A DNA stretch of 64,000 nucleotides from a bacterium (GCA_030428205.1 JAUIBK010000011.1:1-64000); one strand, 5' to 3'. Shown: positions 24,364 to 34,254, counted from the first letter of the stretch. Made by a program: numbers and translations. Notes: a model not told the origin generated them from the letters alone.

Positions 24364-24424
24364 ATCTTCTCCTCAAGCTGGCTCTTAGGAAGATAGTAAA
24401 TTGTCTGTGTAGAATTGAGAAGGG

Positions 24425-25252
24425 TTAGGCAAGCTCTTCTTGAGCCATTTTTTCTAGAAGATCGTCTGCCATGGCGTCCAGGATTCTTGAGATTCGAGCC
24501 TCTCGTGCTTGATGGTAAGTTTGTTCGGTATGCTGAGCTACTCGGATGCCCGGAATAGCTTGCCGCATTTCTTGAGGGGATGGATCTGAGAGAGCTTCAG
24601 CAAGAGTGGAGCCGTAAGCTTCTTCTATACTGATAGCCTCTCGATCTTGCATCGCTTCTGAAAGAGACGCTCCGGCTGGCTCTTTCTCTCGATCGGTCTC
24701 AGTGGAAGAAGTTGCATTGGAAGCACCTAATGCGATGTCTTCTCCGTATGCCTCTTCAATGGAAATGGCTTCTCGCAACGGTTCTCGTTCTGGCTCGGGT
24801 ATCTCAATATCCTCAGCAAGTGAACCAGCTTCTTCTGGTTGTTGTTCTCTTGCTTGCTGGTGTTCGCTAGCCTCAAAGGTGCTATCTTCACCACTGCTAC
24901 GGTGTTTTACCTCATCTCGCGCTTTTAAGATCTCTTCTTCTGACACTCCCATGGAACGGAGCTCGTCTTCAATTGCATCGGCATTTGCTGCTGCTTTGTC
25001 GTGTATGCCTAACCCGGACTTTGATTGTAGGGAAGCAGACTCTGTTGAGATTTCCTCCATGAGTCCAGAAGGGGTGCTATCAATATTTCTTAGGAAATCT
25101 GCTGCGACCACATCTCTCATTGCTCCTGCGTGATCGAGAGAGCTCAGTGGGGCTGTGGAAAAGTCTGTTTTGGTGCTTTGTTGGCTTAATCCCGTGACAA
25201 GTGAGGTGTCGTCGGCTGATGGTCCATTATCTTGATCGAGAGTAAGTGACAT
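24425..25252 (-). CDS. Acidic low-complexity protein with EAISIEEAYG repeats
   Basis: The 275-residue protein is very acidic and Ser/Ala-rich and probably largely disordered. The decapeptide EAISIEEAYG occurs twice, near residues 158 and 206 of the open frame, each followed by a short Ala-rich linker. A helical C-terminus (ARISRILDAMADDLLEKMAQEEL) ends it. ATG 25252 is chosen; an upstream TTG at 25282 is equally possible and neither has a clear ribosome binding site. Duplicated short motifs in a disordered chain suggest docking sites for a partner protein. No family recognised. Confidence 0.5.
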   Translation of the reverse strand: MSLTLDQDNGPSADDTSLVTGLSQQSTKTDFSTAPLSSLDHAGAMRDVVAADFLRNIDSTPSGLMEEISTESASLQSKSGLGIHDKAAANADAIEDELRSMGVSEEEILKARDEVKHRSSGEDSTFEASEHQQAREQQPEEAGSLAEDIEIPEPEREPLREAISIEEAYGEDIALGASNATSSTETDREKEPAGASLSEAMQDREAISIEEAYGSTLAEALSDPSPQEMRQAIPGIRVAQHTEQTYHQAREARISRILDAMADDLLEKMAQEELA

Positions 25253-25366
25253 ATATCTATAACCAGCAAAAACCTGCCCCAATAGAGATGAAGCGCCTTT
25301 ATGGCCATGGAAAGGCCCTATAGATATTATACGAAGTTTTCCTATCTAAGTGACTTATCTTTTCTC

Positions 25367-25957
25367 TTATGAAGTCAGATGGTTAGAGAACTCCGCGGTA
25401 ATCTTTGGAAGTGATTCGTGCATAAGCTGAGTCACAAATTGCTTGGTTGGGCGTTTGTCTGAGAGTGCATCAGAGATAACCTTTACGGATTGGATTCTTT
25501 TCTGTGGAAGAAATTGTAATGCAGCGCTTATGCAGAAAAATGCCTCCATGTCGACGAGTGAGTCTTGGTGGACAAGCAGGTCTAAAGAACCAACAGGGGC
25601 AAGGTGAGTTTCTAGAATGCCTTGGTGGAGTTCTGTATCATGCGGAGCCTTAAGCAAGAGCTGCTCCTTTGTTTCTGCATTTACTACAGCTGTACAAAGT
25701 ACCGGAGTACCAACGGGGTGTGTCTGAGAGCCAGCAATTCCGATATTTGCAAAGAGGTCAACAGATGATGGCTGAACGTGAGTAAAGATCCACTCTGTTG
25801 CAGCCTTTGATTTCTTATGTCCAACACCGCTAATAAGAAGAGCCGTATTGTCTCCCCGAAAGAATGTATATGGACGCATGGTATCGTCTTTGACGAGGTG
25901 GTAATGTTGAATAAATGGCTCAGCTTCGCAGCGTAGGGCGGTTTGAATGAGAAGCAT
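25367..25957 (-). CDS. Nucleoside phosphorylase/nucleosidase family protein (MTAN-like)
   Basis: The 196-residue protein has the nucleoside phosphorylase fold. It begins with the strand TALRCEAEPFIQHY and then shows LLISGVGHKKSKAATEW, FANIGIAGSQ near residue 95 with the base-binding loop, and VDMEAFFCISAA near residue 145, where the Met-Glu pair contacts ribose. The final catalytic Asp is in KVISDALSD. It is shorter than typical 5'-methylthioadenosine/S-adenosylhomocysteine nucleosidases (~230 residues), because the middle insertions are trimmed. Futalosine hydrolase is an alternative. The family is clear; the nucleoside is not. Confidence 0.75.
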   Translation of the reverse strand: MLLIQTALRCEAEPFIQHYHLVKDDTMRPYTFFRGDNTALLISGVGHKKSKAATEWIFTHVQPSSVDLFANIGIAGSQTHPVGTPVLCTAVVNAETKEQLLLKAPHDTELHQGILETHLAPVGSLDLLVHQDSLVDMEAFFCISAALQFLPQKRIQSVKVISDALSDKRPTKQFVTQLMHESLPKITAEFSNHLTS

Positions 25958-26039
25958 GAATTATCTAGACCTTCAAAAGGAATGAACTAAAAACTCTACC
26001 GTGATACCGCTTTAAATTCCATGCCTTCTGCCCTCACAT

Positions 26040-26083
26040 CGATATTTCTCGCTCACCTAGAGGCTGTAAGCCGAAAAATATCG
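26040..26083. other. Imperfect 12 bp hairpin in a gene-free stretch
   Basis: CGATATTTCTCG at 26040-26051 pairs with CGAAAAATATCG at 26072-26083 with one mismatch. The stretch 25958-26366 has no gene that I can support. It holds this hairpin, a CACGA/TCGTG inverted pair around 26167-26212 and the palindrome at 26246-26314. Confidence 0.5.
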
Positions 26084-26245
26084 CTCAGCGACCTCAAACA
26101 AAGGTAGTACTGCTACGGCAAGCAAGCTCTCTTGTCCCACGCTCCGCAAATGTGCTTAGGCGATATCACGATACGTTACTTTGTTATTGTACAATACGAT
26201 CGTTTTCGTGGAGCACTTATTGAACTACAATGAGAAGAATTTTTA

Positions 26246-26314
26246 AACCGCGAAGACACAAAGGCACAAAGATCATTTGAGCAAATTTCTTAGCGCCTTT
26301 GCGACTTAGCGGTT
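26246..26314. repeat. AACCGCGAAG-type dispersed palindrome
   Basis: AACCGCGAAGACACAAAGGC (26246 onward, 26 bases to 26271) faces its imperfect inverse at 26289-26314, ending AGCGGTT, with 21 of 26 pairs matching. Sequences of this kind recur between genes of many deltaproteobacterial and planctomycete-like genomes. It ends 53 bases before the GT2 start. A related short form lies at 44795-44836. Confidence 0.8.
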
Positions 26315-26366
26315 AAACCCGAATGAGATTTTAAAGCACTGAGATCCTCAGTGCAGCGTTTACACT

Positions 26367-27287
26367 ATGTCTCCTCTCGTTTCTGTCATCATTCCAGCGT
26401 ACAACCGCCCCGAGATGCTCAAGCGAGCCGTCGAGTCCGTACTCTCTCAAGACTATTCACCCTTTGAACTCCTGGTTATCAACGACGGTTCAACCGAACC
26501 ACTCAACGAAATTCAATCTCTTATCGAATCTACTGATCACCGACTTCTTTTCCAAAATCATAAAGGGGTAAGCGCAGCGAGAAATCACGGAGTAAGAGAG
26601 GCCAAAGGCGAGTGGATCGCGTTTCTCGATTCTGATGATATGTGGGATCCTAAGAAGCTGAGTACGCAAGTACGTTTTCACATTGAACATTCTCAGTTTC
26701 AACTCTCTCAGTGTGAAGAGATCTGGATACGAAACGGCAAGCGAGTCAACAAACGAAATATTCACGCAATGGCTCGCGGGTATGCCTTTGAAGATTCTCT
26801 TCGTCACTGTTGTATCAGCCCCTCGTCAGTGATGCTCTCACGAAAGCTCTTTGAGTCTGTGGGCGGTTTTGATGAGCAAATGCCTGTGTGTGAAGACTAT
26901 GATCTGTGGCTTCGAATAACACCTCACTATGACGTTGGCTATATTGAATTACCGTTTGTGACAAAGCATGGGGGGCACGATGACCAACTTTCGAAAAGCC
27001 AACCAGCAATGGATCGGTTCCGAATCTATGCAATAGCAAAGCTTCTTCTCTATGGCGAACTCTCTGAGGAGCAATGGGGAGCTGCCTGTCGTGAGATGAA
27101 TGAGAAAGCTCAAATCTTATTTGTAGGGGCACAGAAACGACAGAACGGTGAAGTAGAGTTTTATCGCACTCTCTTTGAAGTATCTCAACAGTTAGTAGGA
27201 GTATCGAATAAAGAAGCTGCTACAGGATTACTGCAGATGCTTGCCGAGAGAAACACTTTTTTGCTGCAAGCTGCTCAGTCTTCATAG
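26367..27287 (+). CDS. Glycosyltransferase family 2
   Basis: The 306-residue protein is a GT-A enzyme of family 2. It has VSVIIPAYNRPEMLKRAVESVL at the N-terminus, LVINDGSTEPL near residue 36, the GEWIAFLDSDDMWDP DxD motif near residue 92, and a C-terminal acceptor part with FDEQMPVCEDYDLWLRI, whose ED pair holds the likely base. It uses an NDP-sugar to extend a surface glycan. No membrane helices. It converges with the lpt operon: its stop codon lies five bases from the stop of the truncated TauE/SafE-like gene, so it may have arrived by rearrangement. Acceptor and sugar unknown. Confidence 0.88.
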   Translation: MSPLVSVIIPAYNRPEMLKRAVESVLSQDYSPFELLVINDGSTEPLNEIQSLIESTDHRLLFQNHKGVSAARNHGVREAKGEWIAFLDSDDMWDPKKLSTQVRFHIEHSQFQLSQCEEIWIRNGKRVNKRNIHAMARGYAFEDSLRHCCISPSSVMLSRKLFESVGGFDEQMPVCEDYDLWLRITPHYDVGYIELPFVTKHGGHDDQLSKSQPAMDRFRIYAIAKLLLYGELSEEQWGAACREMNEKAQILFVGAQKRQNGEVEFYRTLFEVSQQLVGVSNKEAATGLLQMLAERNTFLLQAAQSS

Positions 27288-27292
27288 GTCTA

Positions 27293-27430
27293 TTATTGAA
27301 CGAGGAGCAGGAGAGCCGAGAGAGAAAAAATAAGTATCGGAAGAGAGATTAAGCCACCAGCAAATCCAAGAACGGTTTGCACATAAAAGCCAAAGAAGGT
27401 GGCACTAAAGATTGTGCAAGGGATTTCCAT
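27293..27430 (-). CDS. 45-residue membrane peptide, TauE/SafE (TSUP) N-terminus-like
   Basis: Directly after the lptA stop (TAA then ATG with no gap) a short frame reads MEIPCTIFSATFFGFYVQ, then TVLGFAGGLISLPILIFSLS, and ends LLLLVQ. The VQTVLGFAGGLISLP block is the typical start of a TauE/SafE (TSUP) anion exporter, whose full length is ~250 residues. Here only the first helix and the start of the second remain, before a stop six bases from the convergent GT2 stop. It is either a remnant cut by the arrival of the GT2 gene or a genuine small membrane protein translated with lptA. The frame was read directly from the sequence. Confidence 0.6.
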   Translation of the reverse strand: MEIPCTIFSATFFGFYVQTVLGFAGGLISLPILIFSLSALLLLVQ

Positions 27431-27982
27431 TTATCCCTGGGCCTTCAGAGCCTTCTGCTTCTTTGGGGCATTGTTTTTTTCTTCTTCTGTTTTTTGAATG
27501 AGCTTCACACGCACTTCGCCTTCAGCTACGCTCCTCTCTTCTTCAAGGAAAATGCGAATCAAGTCTGCTGATAGCACGCTTCCTTCTCGGACAAGCTCAG
27601 GATTTTCGGTCAGCGTAACTGTCTCGTCAGCTTGAGTGTATACGGCCTTTTCGCTACGGGCCTGAACGTTTGGACCGTTTTTGATGAAAACATTATCAAA
27701 CGCTACGATCTGCTGGATTTCGTTCTTTTCATTATACGTAGCTTCCATCCGATCGCAGGTCAGATCCATTTGTTGGTGAATGACGTGCACTTTTCCAGTG
27801 TACTGAAGGAGTCTTTGCCCGGAAAGGAGAGTCAGCTTGTTTGATGTGATGTACGTTGGAGCTTTATTAAAATCAGCTTGAAGCACACTCTCTTGTTCTG
27901 TTTGTGTTGGCGCTTGTGTTTCTTGAGAGGAAGCAACAAGAGGAAGGGCAACAAGGCCACAAATGGTTAGAATCTTTTTCAT
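27431..27982 (-). CDS. lptA: LPS transport periplasmic protein LptA
   Basis: The 183-residue protein has a signal peptide (LTICGLVALPLVASSQ) and one OstA/LptA beta-jellyroll domain. Markers are APTYITSNKLTLLSGQ, LLQYTGKVHVIHQQMDLTCDRMEATY, IVAFDNVFIKNGPNVQARSEKAVYT and the TLTENPELVREGSVLSADLI strand. LptA units bridge LptC and the outer-membrane LptD to carry lipopolysaccharide across the periplasm. The start overlaps the lptC stop by one base. A lysine-rich tail follows the domain. lptB is not in the window; the small TSUP-like gene comes next instead. Confidence 0.85.
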   Translation of the reverse strand: MKKILTICGLVALPLVASSQETQAPTQTEQESVLQADFNKAPTYITSNKLTLLSGQRLLQYTGKVHVIHQQMDLTCDRMEATYNEKNEIQQIVAFDNVFIKNGPNVQARSEKAVYTQADETVTLTENPELVREGSVLSADLIRIFLEEERSVAEGEVRVKLIQKTEEEKNNAPKKQKALKAQG

Positions 27983-28689
27983 CAGGCTCTCCTTTCGGGG
28001 TGGATTTGACTGTGAACGTCGGTCTGTAGGGTAACCGTTTCTGTTTCGAGATCGGCGTGGAGTCCTGTGCCTTCAAAGGAGTACCAATCTCCCGAAATGG
28101 TTACAAACTTATCTGAGGTTACAAGGTCTTTTGCCTTATCGAAGTCTGCTTCTGTTGTTTTAACTGTAATATCTCCATTGTAAACAAGCACAACGTTATC
28201 GCGAAGCTCCGCGCGCTCAAGCTTGACGCCACTTAAAAAGATCAGAGCCGTGCCTGAGGTCAGATCGATCTGTTTATTGTCTTCCGTGTAGTACATGAGC
28301 TTACAGTTATCAATGGCAACAGAATTTTTCTCGGGTATGTAACGTGCGTTCGTGCCGTATATCTCCCAAATAAGCTTGCCGTCTTTCGTCTCGCTCCGAC
28401 GGAATTCTTCTAGAGCAAACTGAGAGGCTGGGGCTTTCGGTTTCTCTTCTTCTGTTTGGGATTGAGCGGGTACTGGTGGTTCTGTCTGAGCGACGAGAGG
28501 TTGTTCCACTTGAGTGCTTGAGCTCGTCGTAGCTGGCGATGCGGGGGGGGGAGTGTTTTCTGTGGACTGAGAGTTCGATACAGAGCTTGGAGCAAGAGTA
28601 GGTTTTTGGGTAAACCATGCCCCGATAAGAAAGAAGAGAATAAGTGTGCCTACTGCTATAATGCGACTTTGTCGGCGGCTGATATACAA
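27982..28689 (-). CDS. lptC: LPS export protein LptC
   Basis: The 235-residue protein has one N-terminal membrane helix (RIIAVGTLILFFLIGAWF), a ~65-residue Pro/Thr/Gln-rich linker and a C-terminal LptC-like beta-jellyroll. Markers in the jellyroll are KLIWEIYGTNARYIPEKNSVAIDNC, GVKLERAELRDNVVLVYNGDITVKTTEAD and LVTSDKFVTISGDWYSFEGTGLHADLETETVTL. It hands lipopolysaccharide from the inner-membrane LptBFG pump to LptA. The disordered linker is longer than in enterobacterial LptC (~190 residues). The lptC/lptA one-base overlap shows coupled translation. Confidence 0.82.
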   Translation of the reverse strand: MYISRRQSRIIAVGTLILFFLIGAWFTQKPTLAPSSVSNSQSTENTPPPASPATTSSSTQVEQPLVAQTEPPVPAQSQTEEEKPKAPASQFALEEFRRSETKDGKLIWEIYGTNARYIPEKNSVAIDNCKLMYYTEDNKQIDLTSGTALIFLSGVKLERAELRDNVVLVYNGDITVKTTEADFDKAKDLVTSDKFVTISGDWYSFEGTGLHADLETETVTLQTDVHSQIHPERRA

Positions 28690-28788
28690 AAGTAAGAAGC
28701 TCCTTCAATTGTTTCCCTGAAAGTACCTGTTTTGGACGAAGGTGGCAAAGAACCTTCTAAAGCACTGCGTAGTCTCTCTTTTCGTTCT

Positions 28789-28874
28789 CATTTTCTTGAA
28801 CTTTTTTCTCCGTGGCACGGTTCTTTGGCGTTATGCTGGACGCTTTGTCACGGAGAAAATAGTTCAAGAAAATG
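28789..28874. repeat. CTCCGTG palindromic repeat, copy 1
   Basis: The left arm 28789-28814 and right arm 28849-28874 are inverse complements over 26 bases with one mismatch; both include TTCTTGAAC and CTCCGTG. The right arm is followed by GGCTGTTCAAG, which recurs next to copy 2. The loop contains GGTTCTTTGGCGTTATGC, present in copy 2 in inverse orientation. It lies 38 bases past the kdsA stop and upstream of lptC. A 122-codon plus-strand frame over it is not a gene. Confidence 0.93.
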
Positions 28875-28912
28875 GCTGTTCAAGTCTCCGTGACTCTGAG
28901 GTTGGCCCCATC

Positions 28913-29740
28913 TTAGGAAGCCAGTGTCACGAGCTCTCGTATCTGACAGACCACCTCCAAAACCGAACGAAGTTCGTTTACTGGCAGCATGTTCGTTCCG
29001 TCCGATGGTGCTCGAGCGGGCTCTTCGTGGACCTCGAGAAAAAGTCCGTCAATACCAACAGCTGCAGCTGCTCTCGTGAGGGCCGGAATATATTCTCTTG
29101 CGCCTCCTGAACTTCCACCAGCTCCGCCCATGCTCTGTACACTGTGTGTGCCATCAAAAATTACAGGGTATCCAAGCTCTCGCATCATTGGAAAACTTCT
29201 TGGGTCCACAACAAGGTCACGGTAACCAAAGCATGTTCCACGTTCGCAGAGTGCTACTTGGGAAGCCCCGCCAGCTTTCGCCTTATCAGCTGCGTATTTC
29301 ATATCCTGAGGGTGAAGAAACTGTCCTTTTTTAATGTTCAGAGGCTTTTTCGTTTTTCCAGCGGCAACAAGGAGGTCAGTCTGGCGGCATAAAAAAGCAG
29401 GGATTTGGAGAATGTCTACTGCTTGTGCTGCGGCTTGTGCTTGTTCTGGAGCGTGAATATCTGTGACGGTGGGGAGCGCTGTCTTTTCGTTTACTTGTTG
29501 TAAGACGGAAAGTCCTTCATCAATTCCTATTCCACGTGTTCCTTCAATGCTTGTTCTGTTGGCTTTATCAAAAGACGATTTAAAAACAACTTCGATCGGG
29601 AGATCTTGCGTCGCGTTTTGAATCTGCTCGGCGAGCATCAGGCAGTGATCAAGGGATTCGATCTGACACGGACCGGCAAGGAGAAGGAGCCTTCGGTCTT
29701 TTGGTGCAATGGCTGAGTTGAAAAGATCGAATGTCTCCAT
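28913..29740 (-). CDS. kdsA: Kdo-8-phosphate synthase (metal-dependent type)
   Basis: This 275-residue aldolase joins phosphoenolpyruvate and arabinose-5-phosphate to make Kdo-8-phosphate for lipid A core. It shows the family blocks LLAGPCQIES, FKSSFDKANRTSIEG, TDIHAPEQAQAAAQAVDILQIPAFLCRQTDLL, FDGTHSVQ and FLEVHEEPARAPSDGTNML. The Cys in GPCQIES, with the His, Glu and Asp of the later blocks, forms the metal site of the metal-dependent class, whereas the E. coli enzyme has Asn in place of that Cys. It starts one base after pyrG ends, the common pyrG-kdsA arrangement. Confidence 0.95.
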   Translation of the reverse strand: METFDLFNSAIAPKDRRLLLLAGPCQIESLDHCLMLAEQIQNATQDLPIEVVFKSSFDKANRTSIEGTRGIGIDEGLSVLQQVNEKTALPTVTDIHAPEQAQAAAQAVDILQIPAFLCRQTDLLVAAGKTKKPLNIKKGQFLHPQDMKYAADKAKAGGASQVALCERGTCFGYRDLVVDPRSFPMMRELGYPVIFDGTHSVQSMGGAGGSSGGAREYIPALTRAAAAVGIDGLFLEVHEEPARAPSDGTNMLPVNELRSVLEVVCQIRELVTLAS

Positions 29741-29741
29741 C

Positions 29742-31532
<1,791 letters not shown>

Positions 31533-31536
31533 CTAA

Positions 31537-31624
31537 CCATTTCCTTGAACATATTTCTCCGTGGCGAAAATCGTGGCATAACGCCAAAGAACGGTGCCAC
31601 GGAGAAAAATGTTCAAGGAAATGG
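31537..31624. repeat. CTCCGTG palindromic repeat, copy 2
   Basis: Arms 31537-31565 and 31596-31624 match as inverse complements over 29 bases with one mismatch. Relative to copy 1 the arms differ at two positions, changed on both sides so that pairing is kept. The loop carries the copy 1 loop sequence in inverse orientation. It lies 33 bases past the stop of the gene ending at 31658 and ~100 bases upstream of pyrG. Confidence 0.93.
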
Positions 31625-31657
31625 CTGTTCAAAGAGTAGTCTCGCCAAATCTTTAGG

Positions 31658-32479
31658 CTAGGATCCCATCTTCGCTCGAAATGCTCGACTTCTTCGTGTT
31701 CCAGATTCCAGTGCGAGGTAGAGGTACCCGCGAAAGAGCATGTACCAGTTGGCGAGAACGAGAGAGAGGATGGTAAGTACCCATCCAAGAATCTCTGATC
31801 CAGATTGCCACGAGTATTGGATAATAAAGGGCTTCCAAGCGGTTATCACGGTGAGCGGGGGAAGAAGTGGCTCCGATTGAGAGAGGAGCACCACTGCGCC
31901 ACCTGGTGAGAGGAGTACTACTGGAAGAAGAACAAGAATGAAGGGGAGAAACCACTCAACAGAATTTTCACGAAGGAACGTAAACGAGGTTCCAAGTGCG
32001 CCGAGCCCATCGATTCTTCGTAAGTAAATCACCTCAGGAACGGCGTTAAAAGCGAACACGAGGGAGAGTTGGAGAAAGAGCGGAAAGAGAGAGGCCTGCG
32101 CAATGCCCTGAAAAAGGGATCCCAGGAAGTATTCTATCAGAAAGAATATAAAGGCAACGCTTATGGTTTGGTAGAAGAGTGGGCCATCAAAGATGATAAG
32201 ATCCTTCAAAGAGAGGCCATGCCGTTCTCGTGCCTCTGAAAGCCAACGATAGTACATGGACAGGAGCCCAATCTGGATAAACCCAAGCACAAATCCTATG
32301 GCCACCTGAGCTCCTGCATTAATACTAAACGTGCTCAAGATCTCATAGAGAAAGAGGAAGAGAAGGTAGGCTCCAAACGAGCCAGGAATAAGAGTCCAGC
32401 TTTTACGTAGCGCATGAAAAGCATCAACAGCACTATCCTTGTAGATCAGGAGGGTTGCTTGAATCATCTCTCTCGAACT
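31658..32479 (-). CDS. Multi-pass membrane protein, unknown function
   Basis: The frame is open to 32671, but that part lies inside pcnB. I choose ATG 32479, which is 16 bases past the pcnB stop with AGAGG nine bases upstream, giving 273 residues. There are six or so membrane helices, with GSFGAYLLFLFLYEILSTF, AIGFVLGFIQIGLLSMYY and LANWYMLFRGYLYLAL among them. A short cytoplasmic motif (YYRWLSEARERHGLSL) and the glycine/proline helix pattern resemble DUF975/YciC-like membrane proteins. It is co-transcribed with pcnB. Function unknown. Confidence 0.6.
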   Translation of the reverse strand, partial: SSREMIQATLLIYKDSAVDAFHALRKSWTLIPGSFGAYLLFLFLYEILSTFSINAGAQVAIGFVLGFIQIGLLSMYYRWLSEARERHGLSLKDLIIFDGPLFYQTISVAFIFFLIEYFLGSLFQGIAQASLFPLFLQLSLVFAFNAVPEVIYLRRIDGLGALGTSFTFLRENSVEWFLPFILVLLPVVLLSPGGAVVLLSQSEPLLPPLTVITAWKPFIIQYSWQSGSEILGWVLTILSLVLANWYMLFRGYLYLALESGTRRSRAFRAKMGS

Positions 32480-32495
32480 CATAGCTAGGTGCCTC

Positions 32496-33860
32496 TTAAG
32501 AGGAGTCAGAAGGCTTTCTCTTTGAACGAGAGCGAGATCTGCGATCCTCTCCTCTCTGGTGGTTACTTGTGTTTTTTCTTCCCCTTCTCCCGTTGGACTC
32601 AGATCTATTTGATGAAGAGCGTCTTCGTTTTTGTTGTGAGCCGGAGGCCCTCCTTTGTATGGCTTTTTCAACGACAGAAAGGAGCTCGTCTTCTTCTGGG
32701 TTATCAGAGAGCCAACGGAGTAGGTACGAGAGCTCTGGGAGACACCTTCTTCTTTCGAGGTTTGTTTTCTTTACTTTTTCAACGGGCATGTTCTTGAGGC
32801 GGTGCCAGAGGATCAGGACATCTTCAATGCGCTCACGTTCTTTACGAGGAACGGCGAGCTTGATGAAACAGCTTGAGAGGTGATCTGATATCTCTTCCCG
32901 ATCCTCAAAGTAGACATGGAGTTCTTCGACGGATTCTGGGTAGCAGCTCAAAAAGAGAGCCATGATGCCGAGTACTGGAGTGATAGTAAAGTCCTCGTGT
33001 GCCGTTGCTGATTCCTCGATACGGGTGAAGACCTGAGCAAAGTAACTGCCCTCTTTGAGTAGCACGCTATCATTGAGGAGAAGCTCTGGAATGAGGTGTT
33101 GGAGGAGGTTTGATTGAGCGAGGAGTCGGGTAATCGAGAGCCCGGCCTGCGAACAGAGATCCTTGCGTACCTCTTCATAGATGCGGACCTGTGAGGCCGA
33201 TTCGATGAGGTCGTGATTGTTTTGTATAGAATCCCAGCAAGCAGCTTCGATACTAAACTCAGCACGAGCAGCGTGTCGTACAGCTCGAATCATCCGTACA
33301 GGATCTTCCTGGAAGCGTACATCGGGATCCCCAATAATGCGAATAATTTGGTTCTCATGGTCTTCCATTCCACCGACGTAATCAATGATGGAGAAAGTTG
33401 AGAGATCGTAGAACAAGCCATTAATAGTAAGATCGCGACGGGTTGCGTCAGTAGCAGCGGTACCAAAGGTATTGTTATGCTTTTTCTTTAAATCTTCTTC
33501 TGTTGCATTTGGATCGATCGGTTCATCAATATCTCGAAACGTCGAGACTTCAATAATCTTATTTCCGCGGAAATAAATGTGAGCAAGCTTAAAGCGGCGA
33601 CCGATAATTCGACAATTACGAAAGAGGTTTTTAATTCTTCGTGGGGTAGCGTCGGTTGCAATGTCAAAGTCTTTGGGCTTTTTCTTTAGGAGGAGATCTC
33701 TTACCCCTCCACCAACGAGATACGCTTTATAGCCATGCCGTATTAAGCGGTACATGATCTTTAAGGCATCGGGATCAATATTGCTGCGGGAAAGACAATG
33801 GTCGTTCCGTGAATAGATGACAGGCTCAATCTCTGTCTTGTTGTCCTCAGGGGCATTCAT
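32496..33860 (-). CDS. pcnB: Poly(A) polymerase / tRNA nucleotidyltransferase family protein
   Basis: ATG 33860 gives a 454-residue enzyme; the open frame to 34256 has no family likeness upstream. The nucleotidyltransferase head is clear: AYLVGGGVRDLLLKKKPKDFDIATDATP near residue 40 with the catalytic Asp pair, then RNCRIIGRRFKLAHIYF and IEVSTFRD. RRDLTINGLFYD and EDPVRMIRAVRHAARAEFSIE follow, with helical body domains after them. The RRFKLAHI motif is the one that marks poly(A) polymerase rather than CCA enzymes in proteobacteria. The last ~55 residues are Arg/Ser-rich (RSRSRSKRK), an RNA-binding type tail as in PcnB. It likely adds 3' A-tails to mark RNAs for decay. Confidence 0.88.
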   Translation of the reverse strand: MNAPEDNKTEIEPVIYSRNDHCLSRSNIDPDALKIMYRLIRHGYKAYLVGGGVRDLLLKKKPKDFDIATDATPRRIKNLFRNCRIIGRRFKLAHIYFRGNKIIEVSTFRDIDEPIDPNATEEDLKKKHNNTFGTAATDATRRDLTINGLFYDLSTFSIIDYVGGMEDHENQIIRIIGDPDVRFQEDPVRMIRAVRHAARAEFSIEAACWDSIQNNHDLIESASQVRIYEEVRKDLCSQAGLSITRLLAQSNLLQHLIPELLLNDSVLLKEGSYFAQVFTRIEESATAHEDFTITPVLGIMALFLSCYPESVEELHVYFEDREEISDHLSSCFIKLAVPRKERERIEDVLILWHRLKNMPVEKVKKTNLERRRCLPELSYLLRWLSDNPEEDELLSVVEKAIQRRASGSQQKRRRSSSNRSESNGRRGRKNTSNHQRGEDRRSRSRSKRKPSDSS

Positions 33861-33894
33861 AATACTTCTAGTGTGGTGATAATAAAGTTGTTTC

Positions 33895-33967
33895 ACCCAA
33901 GACGAAAGCCTCGCGTATTCGCCGAAGCGCGAAAAGTCCCGAAGGGAGTAAGACGGTGGGCTTGGGT
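33895..33967 (-). promoter_or_regulatory. Structured pcnB leader (candidate RNA element)
   Basis: ACCCAAG/CTTGGGT arms (33895-33901 and 33961-33967) close a ~60-base region. Inside it, on the pcnB-sense strand, are a CGC-TTCG-GCG tetraloop hairpin (33920-33929) and a TCCC/GGGA hairpin near 33938-33948. It ends 35 bases before the pcnB start. I match it to no known riboswitch. The rest of the gap, 33968-34254, shows no gene or clear structure. Confidence 0.45.
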
Positions 33968-34254
33968 TATTCTTCGGCTTCCATTGTGCCTGCCTTGCTC
34001 GGACACGGCAACATTTGCCTAAAATACTAGTAATTCTATGTATTTTTGTACCTGCAAATGTATTTCCGTGAATCTCGTAGGGGTTTTCTCTTAAGTTCTC
34101 TGTTCTCGTCGTCGAATTTCTATTTGTGTGCAGTGCTTTGCAACATGTGAAGTTGTTGTGCTTCCCGCCCCATAGATGTCGTGTGTTAATAACTGTGAAT
34201 ATGCTTGCGTACAACGAGCGCCCCTGAACTGTTACGCTCAAGGAGGAGAGTGGC

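Noticed and set aside
28742..29110. 122-codon plus-strand frame
   Set aside because: It overlaps the palindromic repeat and the kdsA gene antisense.
32480..32671. Longer start of the membrane protein at 32671
   Set aside because: It would overlap pcnB by 176 bases; ATG 32479 has a ribosome binding site just past the pcnB stop.
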